Counted from the first letter of the stretch, positions 1 to 9,202 are shown. The stretch: 62,830 nucleotides of DNA from Phycisphaeraceae bacterium (GCA_029260655.1 JAJDCU010000017.1:1-62830); one strand, 5' to 3'. Numbers and translations are program-made. The notes: a model not told the origin generated them from the letters alone.

Positions 1-784
1 GCGCGACTTTTTGTTTCGCGTCTGCCGACAACCTCACGATGGCGGCTGGTCGGCTTCCATGAGTATCCGCTGATTAAAAGGACCGGGACTCACGGGCTGC
101 CCCCCACCCCCGCCGGAGGTGCGCCAGGTTTCACTGGATGCATCGCCGGCGGTCAACGGCAGATGTTCGGATGAAACTTCGAACACCTTCCGGGGGGGGA
201 CCTGGTAGCGCACCGCCCCGGCTAGATGGTGGAACTCAGCACACGGGCCCGACCCGGTCCCGCTGATCCCGTGGCTGCCGCTACTGCTGGAACGTTGTGG
301 GGATTGATGATTTGAAGAAAGAATCAGGATTAACCGCAGAGGCGCAGAGGCGCAGAGAACGCAGAGGAGACAAGGCGGAGAAGGTTGAGGCGGGTGATCC
401 GCAGATGACGCAGATTGCGCAGATGGGAATGTACGTGTGTATGCGCGCTGGGTCTTAATCTGCGTCATCTGCGCAATCTGCGGATGCCTCCCCTCAGAGT
501 TTTTCTCTGCGCCCTCCGCGACCTCTGTGGTGAAACCGGCTTCATTCATATCCGCTTCTATTTGTACATCTGAGTGTATCTGTCCGGCTTTGTCTGCGCG
601 ATGCCGTGGGTGCCATGAGTTCGGCGGGTCTGCGTGGGATTTGACGGGGCTGGGGATTGGGATTAGAAAATCATGATTCAATGCGGCGGGACACCCGGGA
701 TGCCCCCGGACACCCCCGGCACCTCCGGATCGTCCGGGGGCGGCGCACTTCTTTCTCTCTGGCGTGAAAAATAAGGGGTTCGAC
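1..784. other. Left-edge region without a convincing gene
   Basis: No reading frame here has a recognisable family, a ribosome binding site or protein-like composition. One long antisense frame crosses it, but it runs straight through the palindromic repeat at 331-533, so I do not call it. Positions 1-70 may hold the end of a gene cut by the window edge. The stretch 646-663 has a lone GGGGATTGGGATTAG word like the repeat at 4068-4148. Confidence 0.5.
331..533. repeat. Nested imperfect palindromic intergenic repeat, copy 1
   Basis: Two pairs of inverted words are nested. The outer arms are 331-366 (CGCAGAGGCGCAGAGGCG words) and 501-533 (CTCTGCGCCCTCCGCG, CCTCTGTGG). The inner arms are 398-424 and 456-484, built from ATGACGCAG and ATTGCGCAG words whose order is swapped between the arms. 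The RNA could fold into one long interrupted hairpin. The same design with different words occurs at 2149-2298. Confidence 0.75.
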
Positions 785-1480
785 ATGTACAGGATCTTGA
801 TTGCGATGATCGTGCTCGGCGGGCTTATGGTCTACTGGGGCTATCAGGAGATGAGTCTCGCGTCGAAGACGGACGCGACGCCGCAGACGATCACCTGCCA
901 GGCGCTTTCCGATTCCGGCCCGGGCGACAACGCCAACGTCGTGATGTCAGACTTCCTGCTGTGCACGATGGCCTATGTGTACGAGGGCGTCGGCAGCAGC
1001 GACAGTGTGTACTCGACGGTCTGGGTCCCGGCTGTGCCGCTGGACGGCACGTACCACCGGCTGCTCAAGTCGATGCTCGACGAAGAGGGGAACATTGTTG
1101 GCGATCTGCCGATGCCGACGGACCTGGCCGTGCTCGTCAAGACTTCCAAGACCCCCAACGACGAGGCGTTGGACCGGCTGGCGGCGGCCGACACGCTCGG
1201 CGGGCTGGTGATCAACGAGATCGCGTCGCTGGATTCGGAGGAGAAAAAGCTGCTCTCCGAGAGCTACCCCGGTGTGGACTTCGATAAGGTATGGATCCTC
1301 GAGCACGGCCGGGTGCCCGCGGGGGCGGGCAAGATGTACGGGCTCATGGGCGGCGGCCTGGCGCTATTGGTCCTTGGCCTTGGGATCGGCGCATCGGGGA
1401 TGGGCCTGCTTGGGCGAGGCTCGAAGACAGCTGTCGCCAGCTCGGCCGGTGTGCATCCAAGCGAACAGGAAAACAGCTAG
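785..1480 (+). CDS. Hypothetical membrane protein with two terminal TM helices
   Basis: I do not recognise this family. The 231-residue protein starts with a short hydrophobic segment (MYRILIAMIVLGGLMVYWGY) that can be a membrane anchor. A soluble middle of about 160 residues follows, and a second, glycine-rich hydrophobic helix (LMGGGLALLVLGLGIG) lies near residues 185-205, leaving a short tail. The ATG at 785 is chosen because AAGGGG lies six bases upstream; an in-frame GTG at 764 has no such site. Its stop codon overlaps the stop of the convergent rdgB gene, so there is no room for a terminator between the two. Confidence 0.7.
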   Translation: MYRILIAMIVLGGLMVYWGYQEMSLASKTDATPQTITCQALSDSGPGDNANVVMSDFLLCTMAYVYEGVGSSDSVYSTVWVPAVPLDGTYHRLLKSMLDEEGNIVGDLPMPTDLAVLVKTSKTPNDEALDRLAAADTLGGLVINEIASLDSEEKKLLSESYPGVDFDKVWILEHGRVPAGAGKMYGLMGGGLALLVLGLGIGASGMGLLGRGSKTAVASSAGVHPSEQENS

Positions 1481-2142
1481 GTTGCGTGGAATATCCCCCG
1501 GACCTTGACCCACATCTTCCGCACCGCGTCGCCGCGGTGGCTGATGGCGTTTTTTTCATCGGCGGTGAGTTGGGCGACGGTCTTGTTCAGGTCGGGAACG
1601 AAGACGATCGGGTCGTAGCCGAATCCGTTAGACCCACGGCCTCGCTCGGGGTGGGCGGGGTCGTCGGCCTCTTCGATCATCAGGATACGGCCTTCGAGTG
1701 TGCCGCGGACCACGGCGAGGGGTTCGCCCCCGCCCCCGGAATTACGGCCATCGACCAGCGCCATCGCGCAGACGAATCGGGCGGTGCGTTGTTCGGTCGG
1801 GGTGTCGCCGAGGTTACTCAGTAACGCCAAGCTGTTCGCTGCATCGCGCTCGGCGCGGGGGCTGTCGGCGCCGCTGTAGCGCGCGCTACGGATGCCCGGT
1901 TCGCCGCCCAGCGCATCAACTTCCAAGCCGCTGTCGTCGGCGAGACAGAGCATACCGGAGGCCTTGGCGTAGTAACGGGCCTTGAGCATGGCGTTGGCCT
2001 CGAAGGTGTCCTGGTCCTCTACGGGTTCGTCGATCTTTTGCGGGAGCGCATCAAGCGTGATGAGTTCAACCGCCGGATCATCAATCACGGCCCGGATCTC
2101 GTCGAGCTTGTGCGGGTTGGAAGTGGCGATGAGGATTTGCAT
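1477..2142 (-). CDS. rdgB: XTP/dITP diphosphatase (RdgB/HAM1 family)
   Basis: This is the house-cleaning pyrophosphatase that hydrolyses dITP, XTP and ITP to monophosphates and keeps deaminated purines out of DNA. The 221-residue protein has the family marks in order: SNPHK at residues 8-12, DDSGLEVDALGG at 69-80 (metal and active site), SNGFGYDPIV at 171-180 and SHRG at 201-204. Length is slightly above the usual 195-200, due to a short glycine-rich insertion near residues 133-142. It ends convergently against the preceding gene with overlapping stop codons and is followed upstream by an intergenic palindrome. Confidence 0.95.
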   Translation of the reverse strand: MQILIATSNPHKLDEIRAVIDDPAVELITLDALPQKIDEPVEDQDTFEANAMLKARYYAKASGMLCLADDSGLEVDALGGEPGIRSARYSGADSPRAERDAANSLALLSNLGDTPTEQRTARFVCAMALVDGRNSGGGGEPLAVVRGTLEGRILMIEEADDPAHPERGRGSNGFGYDPIVFVPDLNKTVAQLTADEKNAISHRGDAVRKMWVKVRGIFHAT

Positions 2143-2148
2143 GTTGGT

Positions 2149-2298
2149 TTAAACACAGAGGCACCGAGAAGAAAAATCGATCCACAGATGAACAGGATGG
2201 GCAGGATAGGATTTCGATCCGGCTGACCGTCTTACATCCTGATCATCCTGTCTATCTGTGGACCCTTCCTCTTTCTTACTCTGTGTCTCTGTGGTTAT
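2149..2298. repeat. Nested imperfect palindromic intergenic repeat, copy 2
   Basis: Outer arms ACACAGAGGCACCGAG (about 2153-2168) and CTCTGTGTCTCTGTGG (2280-2295) enclose inner arms ATCCACAGATGAACAGGATG (from 2179) and CATCCTGTCTATCTGTGGA (to 2262). The architecture matches the element at 331-533, but the sequence words differ. It sits between the starts of rdgB and the end of the branching-enzyme gene, with no coding signal. Confidence 0.75.
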
Positions 2299-2336
2299 CC
2301 GTCTTCTGCGCTAAGCCGCGAGCGGATGCATGGGGA

Positions 2337-4046
2337 TCAGGACATCCACCACTCCAGGTCGATCTCCGGGAAGATCACGTCGTGGATCTCGGCGTCCTTG
2401 ATCTCGAACTGTTCGACCTCGGTGAGCTTGCCGAGGTATTCGCTGTCGGCGGCGACTTTTTCGGCGATGTCGGTCAGGCTTTCGAACCGGGCGACGTGCT
2501 GCATGTAGCGCTTGATCCCGTAGTCCACGGCCTGTCCGCGCCGGATGACAAACGGCCAGTCGCTCGCCTGCAACAGCAACAGCTCTCGGCCGGCCTTCTT
2601 TAAGAGCTCGTGAACCTCCTTGTTCTTTTTCCAAGGCAGTTCGCGGACGAAGCGCAGGAAGTTACTCTCGCAGCGGTACTCGATGTCCCACATCCAGTTG
2701 ACCTGGTCGTTAGTCCAGACGCTGTGATCGCCCTTGTCGCCCCAAGACCCTTCGGGCAGCGCGACAACCTTGTCGACGGGGTTGGCTTGCAGGTATTCAC
2801 TGGTGGTGCAGACGTTGACCTGATCGTCGGCGTTGAGCGTGAGCATGACGTCGCGGAGGAACTTTGGCCCTTCGAACCACCAGTGGCCGAACAACTCGGC
2901 GTCGAAGGTGGCGGTGACCATGCCCGGCTTGCCGGTAAGATCGCGGTGAGCGTGGAGTCGGCCTTTGATCTTGTTGACAAAGTCCATCGCGTGTTCGTGG
3001 ATTTTGCCCGAGACGTTATCGGGGTAGTACAGGTGCTTGTCGCCGAGGTCGGTTTTCTTGCCGGTGACTTTCCAGTATCGCAGGCCGCGCTTGGGGCTCC
3101 ACTTCTTGTGGAACTCGAGGTAGACGCCGTCGGCGGGGTATCCGATCTCGCCGGACCAGACGCTCTCGCAGACGTCGGGGTCGCGCGCGATGGCGGCGGC
3201 GCGCGACAGGCCTGTGCCGTCGGAGTTCACGCCCTGCGGCTCGTTGACGCTGCGCCAGCCCCGGCTTGGATACTTGGCGGCTTCTTCCCAACCGATCTTC
3301 CACCACTGCCCGTCGTTGAAAACCTGCTCGCTTCGGCTGTTCTCGACCAGGTGGTTCTCGACGAAGAAGTGCGTGATGCCCTCATCGGCGACGATGTGTT
3401 CGATCCCGACGCGATTATTGACCTTGCCCCAGTGGATCGGCGGGTCCCAGTCGCCGCTTGGCCGATAGGCGCACTCGGGCAGCCACATCCCGGTCGGCTT
3501 GAACCCGAGGATCCGCTCGCTGGACGCAACGCCTGCGCGGACCTGTGCCCGGATCGAGTCGTCGTGATAGAGCAGCGGCATGTACCCGTGGGTCGCGTTG
3601 GAGGTGAGGATTTCCAGGTGGCCCTTCTTCGCCTGCGCCGCGAAAGCCTTGGGGATATCCCGGTCGATTTTGTGGAACTGTTCGAGCAGTTCGTTGAACA
3701 GCTCAACCCACTTCCCGGCGAGGAAGGCCATGTGCCCGTTGTCCATTTTCTTGAAGTCCGCCAGGTCGTAGGCAGCCTGCTGGGCGCGGTCTTCCAGGTA
3801 GTGCTCAAAGCCCTGCTTGAAGTGCTCGTGGCTGAGCTGCTCCAACAGCACGGGGGTCAGCCCCATGGTGATCTTGGGCCTGGCGTTGAGGAACTCGCAC
3901 TCGTCGACCATCGCCAGCAGGGGCAGGTAGGTCTCCGCCGCGGCCTCGTAGAGCCAGTCCTCGCCGTGGGGCCAGGTCCCGTGACGCAGGACGTAGGGAA
4001 GATGGCCGTGAAGGACCAGACAGAAGCTGCCGAGGAAGTCGCTCAT
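2337..4046 (-). CDS. GH57-family 1,4-alpha-glucan branching enzyme (DUF1957 type)
   Basis: This glycoside hydrolase family 57 enzyme probably introduces alpha-1,6 branches into glycogen-like glucan in the cytoplasm. The 569-residue protein has the family N-terminus HGHLPY (residues 13-18), the nucleophile motif WLPECAY with Glu191, and the acid motif TFDAELFGHWWFEG with Asp382, followed by the helical C-terminal DUF1957 part. These two carboxylates correspond to the catalytic pair known from the archaeal enzyme TK1436. Length is normal for the compact branch of the family. No other glycogen gene is nearby. A long open frame on the opposite strand is a codon-bias shadow. Confidence 0.9.
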   Translation of the reverse strand: MSDFLGSFCLVLHGHLPYVLRHGTWPHGEDWLYEAAAETYLPLLAMVDECEFLNARPKITMGLTPVLLEQLSHEHFKQGFEHYLEDRAQQAAYDLADFKKMDNGHMAFLAGKWVELFNELLEQFHKIDRDIPKAFAAQAKKGHLEILTSNATHGYMPLLYHDDSIRAQVRAGVASSERILGFKPTGMWLPECAYRPSGDWDPPIHWGKVNNRVGIEHIVADEGITHFFVENHLVENSRSEQVFNDGQWWKIGWEEAAKYPSRGWRSVNEPQGVNSDGTGLSRAAAIARDPDVCESVWSGEIGYPADGVYLEFHKKWSPKRGLRYWKVTGKKTDLGDKHLYYPDNVSGKIHEHAMDFVNKIKGRLHAHRDLTGKPGMVTATFDAELFGHWWFEGPKFLRDVMLTLNADDQVNVCTTSEYLQANPVDKVVALPEGSWGDKGDHSVWTNDQVNWMWDIEYRCESNFLRFVRELPWKKNKEVHELLKKAGRELLLLQASDWPFVIRRGQAVDYGIKRYMQHVARFESLTDIAEKVAADSEYLGKLTEVEQFEIKDAEIHDVIFPEIDLEWWMS

Positions 4047-4067
4047 GGGCGTATGGTAGCGGGATTG

Positions 4068-4148
4068 GTGATTGGGGTTTGGGGATTAGGGGTTAGGATT
4101 TCGGATTCCCAGTCCAATCTCCAATCCCTAACCCCCAATCCCTAACTC
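4068..4148. repeat. Imperfect palindrome of GGGGATTAGG words
   Basis: The left arm (about 4068-4099) is built from GATTGGGGTTTGGGGATTAG-type words and the right arm (4112-4148) from their complements (CCAATCCCTAACCCCCAATC). It fills the gap between the divergent branching-enzyme and murC genes. It has the word-repeat, inverted-arm design of the other two intergenic elements. Confidence 0.65.
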
Positions 4149-4164
4149 CACCGATACAATCATC

Positions 4165-5613
4165 ATGATGACCATGCCTTTGCGATACGAGACCGAGACC
4201 GGGCGGATCGACCTTGAGGGTCGGCGGGTGCACTTCATCGGGATCGGCGGCTGCGGGATGTCGGGTCTGGCCCGGCTGGCGCAGCACCTTGGGGCCCGGT
4301 GCTGCGGGTCTGACCTGAACACGTCGGCGGTCGTTGAATCGCTGCGAGAAAGCGGGGTCCCGGTTGCTCTGGAACAGTCGGCCAAGAGCCTGCCCGAGGA
4401 CTGCGACCTGGTGGTGACCTCGGCGGCGATCCGGGACGACCACCCCGAGCTCGCCGAGGCGGTCCGGCGGGGGGTTGCGGTCGTCAAGTATGCCCGGCTG
4501 CTGGGCGAGCTGATGATCGGCCGGGTCGGGGTCGCCATCGCCGGGACGCACGGCAAATCCACCACGACCTCGATGCTCAGCCACATCCTGATCCGGGCCG
4601 GGCTGGACCCATCCTTCATCGTCGGGGCGAACTGCAAGCAGATCGGCGGGGGCGTGCGCGTCGGCGAAAGCGACATCCTCGTCGCCGAGGCCTGCGAGTA
4701 CGACCGGTCGTTCCACAACTTCCACCCGACTCACGCGACGATCCTGAATGCCGAGGCCGACCACCTGGACGTGTACGACTCACTGGATGAGATCGTCGAG
4801 GCGTTCGCTGTGTTTGCCCGTAAGCTACCCTCGCACGAGCAGGGTGGGACGTTGCTGATCAACCACGAGATGCCCCACCGCCTGGCGATCACCGCCGGGC
4901 TCAACTGCGCGGTCCAGACGCTTGGGTTCGCGCCCCAGGCCGACTGGCGCATCGGGATCGAGGGCGACCAGGTCCAACTGCACCACGAAGACGAACCGGT
5001 CGCGGAATGGGCCGCGCCGATACCCGGCGAACACATGGCCTACAACGCCGCCGCCGCCGCCATCACCGCCCACCGCCTGGGCGCAGCCTGGCCCGACATC
5101 GCCAAAGCCATCGAAGGTTTTGAAGGGCTCGACCGTCGGATGCAACTTTTGGGTTACCGCGGCGCGGACGGTTCACCGGCAGACGGCAGCCAACCCGCCG
5201 ACGTCATCACCGTTGTCGACGACTACGGCCATCACCCCACCGAGATCGACACCACCTTGCGCGCCCTGCGCCACCACTACCAACCCAAGCGCCTCATCTG
5301 CGTCTTTCAGCCCCACCAGCACAGCCGGACACGCTTCCTGATGGACGAGTTCGCCGTGAGTTTTTCTTCGGCCGACACCGTGATCGTCCCGCACATCTAC
5401 TTCGTCCGCGACTCCGAAAAAGAACGCCACGCCGTCACCGCCGGCGACCTGGTCGACCGCCTCCGAGGCACCGGCGTCCAGGCCATGCACCTCTACCCTT
5501 TCGGCGCAATCATCGAGCAGTTAGAGTTAATCACCAAGCCCGGCGACCTCGTCGTCACCATGGGCGCGGGGAACGTCTGGGAAGTGGCAAGGGATTTTCT
5601 GGGTGCAAAGTAG
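4165..5613 (+). CDS. murC: UDP-N-acetylmuramate--L-alanine ligase
   Basis: MurC adds L-alanine to UDP-MurNAc in the cytoplasm, the first amino-acid step of peptidoglycan precursor synthesis. The 482-residue protein has the Rossmann motif FIGIGGCGMSG (24-34), the ATP loop GTHGKSTTT (127-135), EACEYDRSF in the Mur central domain, and DDYGHHPTEI followed by FQPHQHSRT, which are specific to MurC and Mpl. MurC is preferred over Mpl because of the overall length and the context of the C-terminal motifs. ATG at 4165 is the first of three close in-frame starts (4165, 4168, 4174). The rest of a division/cell-wall cluster is not adjacent. Confidence 0.92.
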   Translation: MMTMPLRYETETGRIDLEGRRVHFIGIGGCGMSGLARLAQHLGARCCGSDLNTSAVVESLRESGVPVALEQSAKSLPEDCDLVVTSAAIRDDHPELAEAVRRGVAVVKYARLLGELMIGRVGVAIAGTHGKSTTTSMLSHILIRAGLDPSFIVGANCKQIGGGVRVGESDILVAEACEYDRSFHNFHPTHATILNAEADHLDVYDSLDEIVEAFAVFARKLPSHEQGGTLLINHEMPHRLAITAGLNCAVQTLGFAPQADWRIGIEGDQVQLHHEDEPVAEWAAPIPGEHMAYNAAAAAITAHRLGAAWPDIAKAIEGFEGLDRRMQLLGYRGADGSPADGSQPADVITVVDDYGHHPTEIDTTLRALRHHYQPKRLICVFQPHQHSRTRFLMDEFAVSFSSADTVIVPHIYFVRDSEKERHAVTAGDLVDRLRGTGVQAMHLYPFGAIIEQLELITKPGDLVVTMGAGNVWEVARDFLGAK

Positions 5614-5691
5614 TCTTGATGAGTTACAAGCAGAAAAAATGTGGCTTGATGTCCGGCGCTTTTGTGTTTCTATACATATGGGATTCAGGCA

Positions 5692-6204
5692 ATGGATTCG
5701 AACACAATAATTGCTGTTTGCGCATTGTTCACTTCAGTCATGGCAACCGGATTGGCAGCATGGTCTGGGTATGTTCAATGGAAACATATGAAACTATCCG
5801 TTCGGCCTCTTGCGGGATTCAGTGTTGGGGACTATGAAGATTGTCTTGGAGTGTGGTTGGCGAATAAAGGGCTTGGTCCATTTCAGATTGCCACTCTTCA
5901 AGTAGCAGATTCACGTGGTTTAGTTGAAAACAGCATCATACCTCACATGCCAAGTCTTATTGGCGATGTGCACTGGTCTAACTTCCGTGATAATTCAAAT
6001 GGAACCGCAGTTGAAAAGGGTAAGAAAATCGAGCTTATTCTTCTAAAGGGTGATCCGGAATCCATTGATTTCCAGAAATCACGCGACGAAGTGCGGCGAG
6101 CACTAATGGGTCTAACCCTAATACTTGAATACAAAGATCTATATGGTAAACCCATGCCACGTGTCGAATACAAGCTGTCGTGGTTCGGGCGCCTCCTATC
6201 ATGA
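5692..6204 (+). CDS. Low-GC hypothetical protein with N-terminal TM helix
   Basis: The function is unknown. The protein of about 170 residues begins with one membrane helix ([19 protein letters not shown], residues 5-23), followed by a cytoplasmic or periplasmic beta-rich domain with SVRPLAGF and [10 protein letters not shown]. That pattern occurs in widespread uncharacterised single-pass proteins. The DNA is clearly poorer in G+C than both neighbours and uses A/T-ending codons, so recent acquisition is likely. ATG 5692 is preferred because it directly precedes the membrane helix; a start at 5662 is possible. Confidence 0.7.
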   Translation: MDSNTIIAVCALFTSVMATGLAAWSGYVQWKHMKLSVRPLAGFSVGDYEDCLGVWLANKGLGPFQIATLQVADSRGLVENSIIPHMPSLIGDVHWSNFRDNSNGTAVEKGKKIELILLKGDPESIDFQKSRDEVRRALMGLTLILEYKDLYGKPMPRVEYKLSWFGRLLS

Positions 6205-6295
6205 TGTTAACAGTAACCTGGGTGCCGAGATTTATTCTGAGGGGCAAAGTGTGGCACCCGAATCTACAATCGGTTCCAGGCTACTCTTCTCACCC

Positions 6296-6598
6296 ATGGA
6301 CAACTCCTTCAAAGACTTCGCACTCGACCAACTGCGTCAACTCGACGGCGTCACCAGCCGGGCGATGTTCGGGGGGTGGGGGTTGTATCGCGGGGAGGTG
6401 TTCTTCGGGATCATCCACGACGGGCAGCTATTTTTTAAGACCGATGATGCGACCCGGCCGGCCTACCTCGAACACGGGATGGAACCGTTTCGGCCCAACG
6501 ACAAGCAGACGCTGAAGAACTACTACGAGGTCCCGGTCGGGGTGCTGGAGAACGCCGAGGAGCTTGCCCAGTGGGCTCGGCGGGCGATGGAGGCTTAA
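6296..6598 (+). CDS. TfoX/Sxy family N-terminal domain protein
   Basis: This 100-residue protein matches the stand-alone TfoX N-terminal domain: [20 protein letters not shown] near residues 23-42, then LFFKTDD and a YYEVP motif, in a compact alpha/beta fold. In gamma-proteobacteria TfoX/Sxy helps switch on competence genes, but single-domain relatives are spread through many phyla without a proven role. The start at 6296 gives the conserved N-terminus; upstream in-frame sequence belongs to no family. It is followed by a strong GC hairpin shared with the convergent regulator gene. Confidence 0.85.
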   Translation: MDNSFKDFALDQLRQLDGVTSRAMFGGWGLYRGEVFFGIIHDGQLFFKTDDATRPAYLEHGMEPFRPNDKQTLKNYYEVPVGVLENAEELAQWARRAMEA

Positions 6599-6629
6599 TG
6601 TATTCTCGATCTGTTCGCAGCGGTCTTTG

Positions 6630-6667
6630 ATAGCCGCGGGGCCCGCCGCGTGTTACGCGGCGGCTAT
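6630..6667. terminator. GC-rich hairpin between convergent genes
   Basis: A nine-pair inner stem CCGCCGCGT/ACGCGGCGG with a GTT loop lies inside outer arms ATAGCCGC/GCGGCTAT. There is no T-run on either side, so factor-independent termination is uncertain. The position between the ends of two convergent genes suits a bidirectional terminator. Confidence 0.55.
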
Positions 6668-6705
6668 TAATTCAAAGTGTTTAACCTGGCTGAAGCCGCT
6701 CTAGA

Positions 6706-8172
6706 TCACCCCGCCAAGCCCGGCTCGTCGAGGTGGTACTGCTTGATTTGTGTGTAGAGGGTGCTGCGGTTGATGTCGAGTTGTTTGGCGGTTTCCTGGC
6801 GGTTCCAGCCGTTGGCTTGCAGCGCGGCGAGGATGATCTGTCGCTCGGGCTCTTGAAGTGCGTTGGATAGCGGCATGGGGTTCCACCCGCCGGCGAGCGC
6901 GGGGATCACCGATGGGCCGGACGGCGACGCGCTACCGCCGATCGAGCCTGCGGTAAAGGGGATCGACCCGGGGCTCGTTGCGGCGATGATCGGGTCGGGG
7001 AGGTCGGCCAGCTTGATCTCGTTATCTTTGCTCAGCACGACGGCGCGCTCGATCGCGTTTTCCAGCTCACGGACGTTGCCCGGCCAGGTGTAGTGCCGAA
7101 GCCCCTCGGTCGCCTCGTCGCTAAGACGGCGCTGCCTGCCCATCTCCTTGCAGTACTTATCCAGGAAGTGGTCGGCCAGCAGCGGGATATCGCCGACGCG
7201 CTCTTGAAGCGAGGGCATGTGGATGTTGACCACGTTGATTCGGTAGTACAGGTCTTCGCGGAACAGCCCCGACTCGACCATCTCCTTGAGCGATTCGTTG
7301 GTCGCCAGCACAAACCGCACGTCGACCTTGACCGTCTGTGTCGACCCGACCGGCTCGAAGGCTTTTTCTTGAAGCACGCGCAGGAGCTTGAGCTGCAGCG
7401 CGGGGGTCGCGGAGTTGATCTCGTCGATGAACAAAGTCCCGCCGTCGGCGGCCAAGCACTTGCCGGGCTTGTCGGCATCTGCGCCGGTGAACGCGCCCTT
7501 GACGTGGCCGAACAATTCGCTTTCCAGGAGCGTCTCGGGGATCGAGCCGCAGGCGAAGGTCACGAACGGGCCGCCGGACCTTGGGCTCATCGTGTGGATC
7601 GCCCTACCGACCAGGCTCTTGCCCGTGCCGGATCCGCCGGTGACCAGCACGGTGGTCTTGCTCTCGGCGACGGCTTCGACGAGGTCGTAGACCTTCTGCA
7701 TCCGGTAGTCGTTGCCGACCAGGCTGCCCATCCCGAATCGCTCGCTGAGTTGGGTCTTCAGCGACTTGTTCTCGTGGACGAGGGTGTGCTGGTTGACGGC
7801 CTTGCTGACCGCCAGGCGCAGCTCATCATCGACGACCGGCTTGGTCAGGTAATCGACCGCGCCAAGCCGAACCGCCTCGACCGCCGAGTCGATCTTCCCG
7901 AACCCCGTCACGACGATCGGGACGACCGACTCGTGGTTCTTGCGCACGTTTTTAAGTAGTTCCATCCCGTCGCAGCGTGGCATGTTCATGTCGGCGATGA
8001 GGATGCCGAAGTTTCCGCCGGCGCTGTTGTTCGCGTCGTCGAGGACCGTCAGCGCCTCCATGCCGTCGCATGCGGTGGCGGTGGCGTAGCCCTCTTGGCT
8101 GAGGAAGTCGGCGAGGCTTTCGGCGACGATCGGGTCGTCGTCCACGATCAGGATGCGTGCTTTGTCCGGCAT
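6706..8172 (-). CDS. NtrC-family sigma-54-dependent response regulator (kinase-linked)
   Basis: This cytoplasmic transcription activator has 488 residues: receiver domain (phospho-acceptor Asp61 in ADMNMP), AAA+ domain with Walker A GGSGTGKS (179-186) and intact GAFTGA loop (226-231) that contacts sigma-54, and a C-terminal Fis-type helix-turn-helix (RQETAKQLDINRSTLYTQIK). A linker of about 60 low-complexity residues separates the AAA+ domain from the DNA-binding part. The gene lies 15 bases downstream of a soluble histidine kinase, so they form a two-component pair. Its targets are not evident here; flagellar or cytochrome genes are possible. Confidence 0.95.
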   Translation of the reverse strand: MPDKARILIVDDDPIVAESLADFLSQEGYATATACDGMEALTVLDDANNSAGGNFGILIADMNMPRCDGMELLKNVRKNHESVVPIVVTGFGKIDSAVEAVRLGAVDYLTKPVVDDELRLAVSKAVNQHTLVHENKSLKTQLSERFGMGSLVGNDYRMQKVYDLVEAVAESKTTVLVTGGSGTGKSLVGRAIHTMSPRSGGPFVTFACGSIPETLLESELFGHVKGAFTGADADKPGKCLAADGGTLFIDEINSATPALQLKLLRVLQEKAFEPVGSTQTVKVDVRFVLATNESLKEMVESGLFREDLYYRINVVNIHMPSLQERVGDIPLLADHFLDKYCKEMGRQRRLSDEATEGLRHYTWPGNVRELENAIERAVVLSKDNEIKLADLPDPIIAATSPGSIPFTAGSIGGSASPSGPSVIPALAGGWNPMPLSNALQEPERQIILAALQANGWNRQETAKQLDINRSTLYTQIKQYHLDEPGLAG

Positions 8173-8187
8173 AGTCGGTGTTGGTTC

Positions 8188-9024
8188 TTAGGGGGTGTCC
8201 GTGTTGGATTCGGCGTTAAGTTCGGCCAGGGCGCGGACCCCGGCCGACGGATAGGTCAGGGTGAACTGGGCCCCCTGCTGTGGACGGCTAGCCAAGCGCA
8301 GGCTCCCGCCGAGGCTCTGGGCGATCTGCTGGCTGAGTGTCAGGCCCATCCCGTGGCCGCCGGGCTTGGTGGATCGGCCAAGGATCAGATGTCCCTTTGG
8401 GTCGCACATCGAGCTGTCCAGCCCCGGCCCGTCGTCGGTGACGGTCAGATACACCTGTTGATCACGCAGCTCGGCGCGGATCTGGATCCGGTGGTCTTGT
8501 GGCGTGGTGTCCGGGCCTTCGGCGGCGATCGCTTCGATGCTGTTACGCACGGCGTTGGCGATGATCGGGAACACGGGCCCGGCCGGGAGCGCCCCGGCGT
8601 CTTCGTCGATGGAAAGGCCCAGGCCGATCTCGAAGCGGTCGGCCGAGGGGCGGTGGACCTTGACTACCTGCTCGAGGCTCTCACCGAGGGTCTGAGGCTG
8701 CTCGTAGAGTTCTCTTGGCCCGGTGGGTTGTTTCATCCACTTGTGGATCAGGGACACCATCTGCCGCATCGACTGGTCCGCGGTCTGGAGCCGGCCAAGC
8801 AGTTCGTCGTCTTCGGCCGGGGCGGTCGTATTGGAATCGTCCTGTTGATCCGTGTCATTTGGCGGGCGCAGGGAGTTGATAGCAATCCCCAGGTGGCGCA
8901 GCGACCCGTCCAGGAGGTTGGCCAGCTCGTGCGCCAGTTGAGCGGAGGGGTCGGCGGGCCCTGTGGCTTGGCCGGGCGACGGGGCTGGGTCGGCGGGCGT
9001 CGGGTTGTTGTCTGAAGGCGACAT
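8188..9024 (-). CDS. Soluble histidine kinase, partner of the adjacent NtrC-type regulator
   Basis: The 278-residue kinase has no membrane segment and no recognisable sensor domain. After a Pro/Ala-rich start the phospho-acceptor box HELANLLDG carries His32. The ATP-binding domain follows with the N box NAVRNSIEAIA, the G1 box DDGPGLDSS and the G2 box GHGMGLTLS. The layout resembles NtrB/FlrB-type kinases that take their signal from protein partners. It is the first gene of a two-gene unit with the regulator at 6706-8172. Confidence 0.9.
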   Translation of the reverse strand: MSPSDNNPTPADPAPSPGQATGPADPSAQLAHELANLLDGSLRHLGIAINSLRPPNDTDQQDDSNTTAPAEDDELLGRLQTADQSMRQMVSLIHKWMKQPTGPRELYEQPQTLGESLEQVVKVHRPSADRFEIGLGLSIDEDAGALPAGPVFPIIANAVRNSIEAIAAEGPDTTPQDHRIQIRAELRDQQVYLTVTDDGPGLDSSMCDPKGHLILGRSTKPGGHGMGLTLSQQIAQSLGGSLRLASRPQQGAQFTLTYPSAGVRALAELNAESNTDTP

Positions 9025-9177
9025 TCAGTCACTGTTATCGAACACCTGAGGCCTTCGATTAAGCGCCGCGTCGTAAAAATGCAACACACCCCAGCCGGCT
9101 TACACGGTGTCCATGGGCAACACGCGGATGGGTTGGTTGTGTTATCGGCCTAAGGGCGCGGCTTTGACGCACGCCCT

Positions 9178-9197
9178 GTGAGCAAGAAGGTGCTCAC
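9178..9197. terminator. Small hairpin after the 9203-9655 gene
   Basis: GTGAGCA and TGCTCAC form a seven-pair stem with a six-base loop just past the stop codon of the minus-strand gene at 9203-9655. No T-run follows, so it is only a candidate terminator. Confidence 0.4.
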
Positions 9198-9202
9198 GGC
9201 AT

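Noticed and set aside
34-786. 250-codon minus-strand frame at the left edge
   Set aside because: It runs through the palindromic repeat and has no recognisable domain; no ribosome site.
2610-4145. 511-codon open frame opposite the branching-enzyme gene
   Set aside because: It is the codon-bias shadow of a high-GC gene whose family motifs are certain; it has no family and no start signal.
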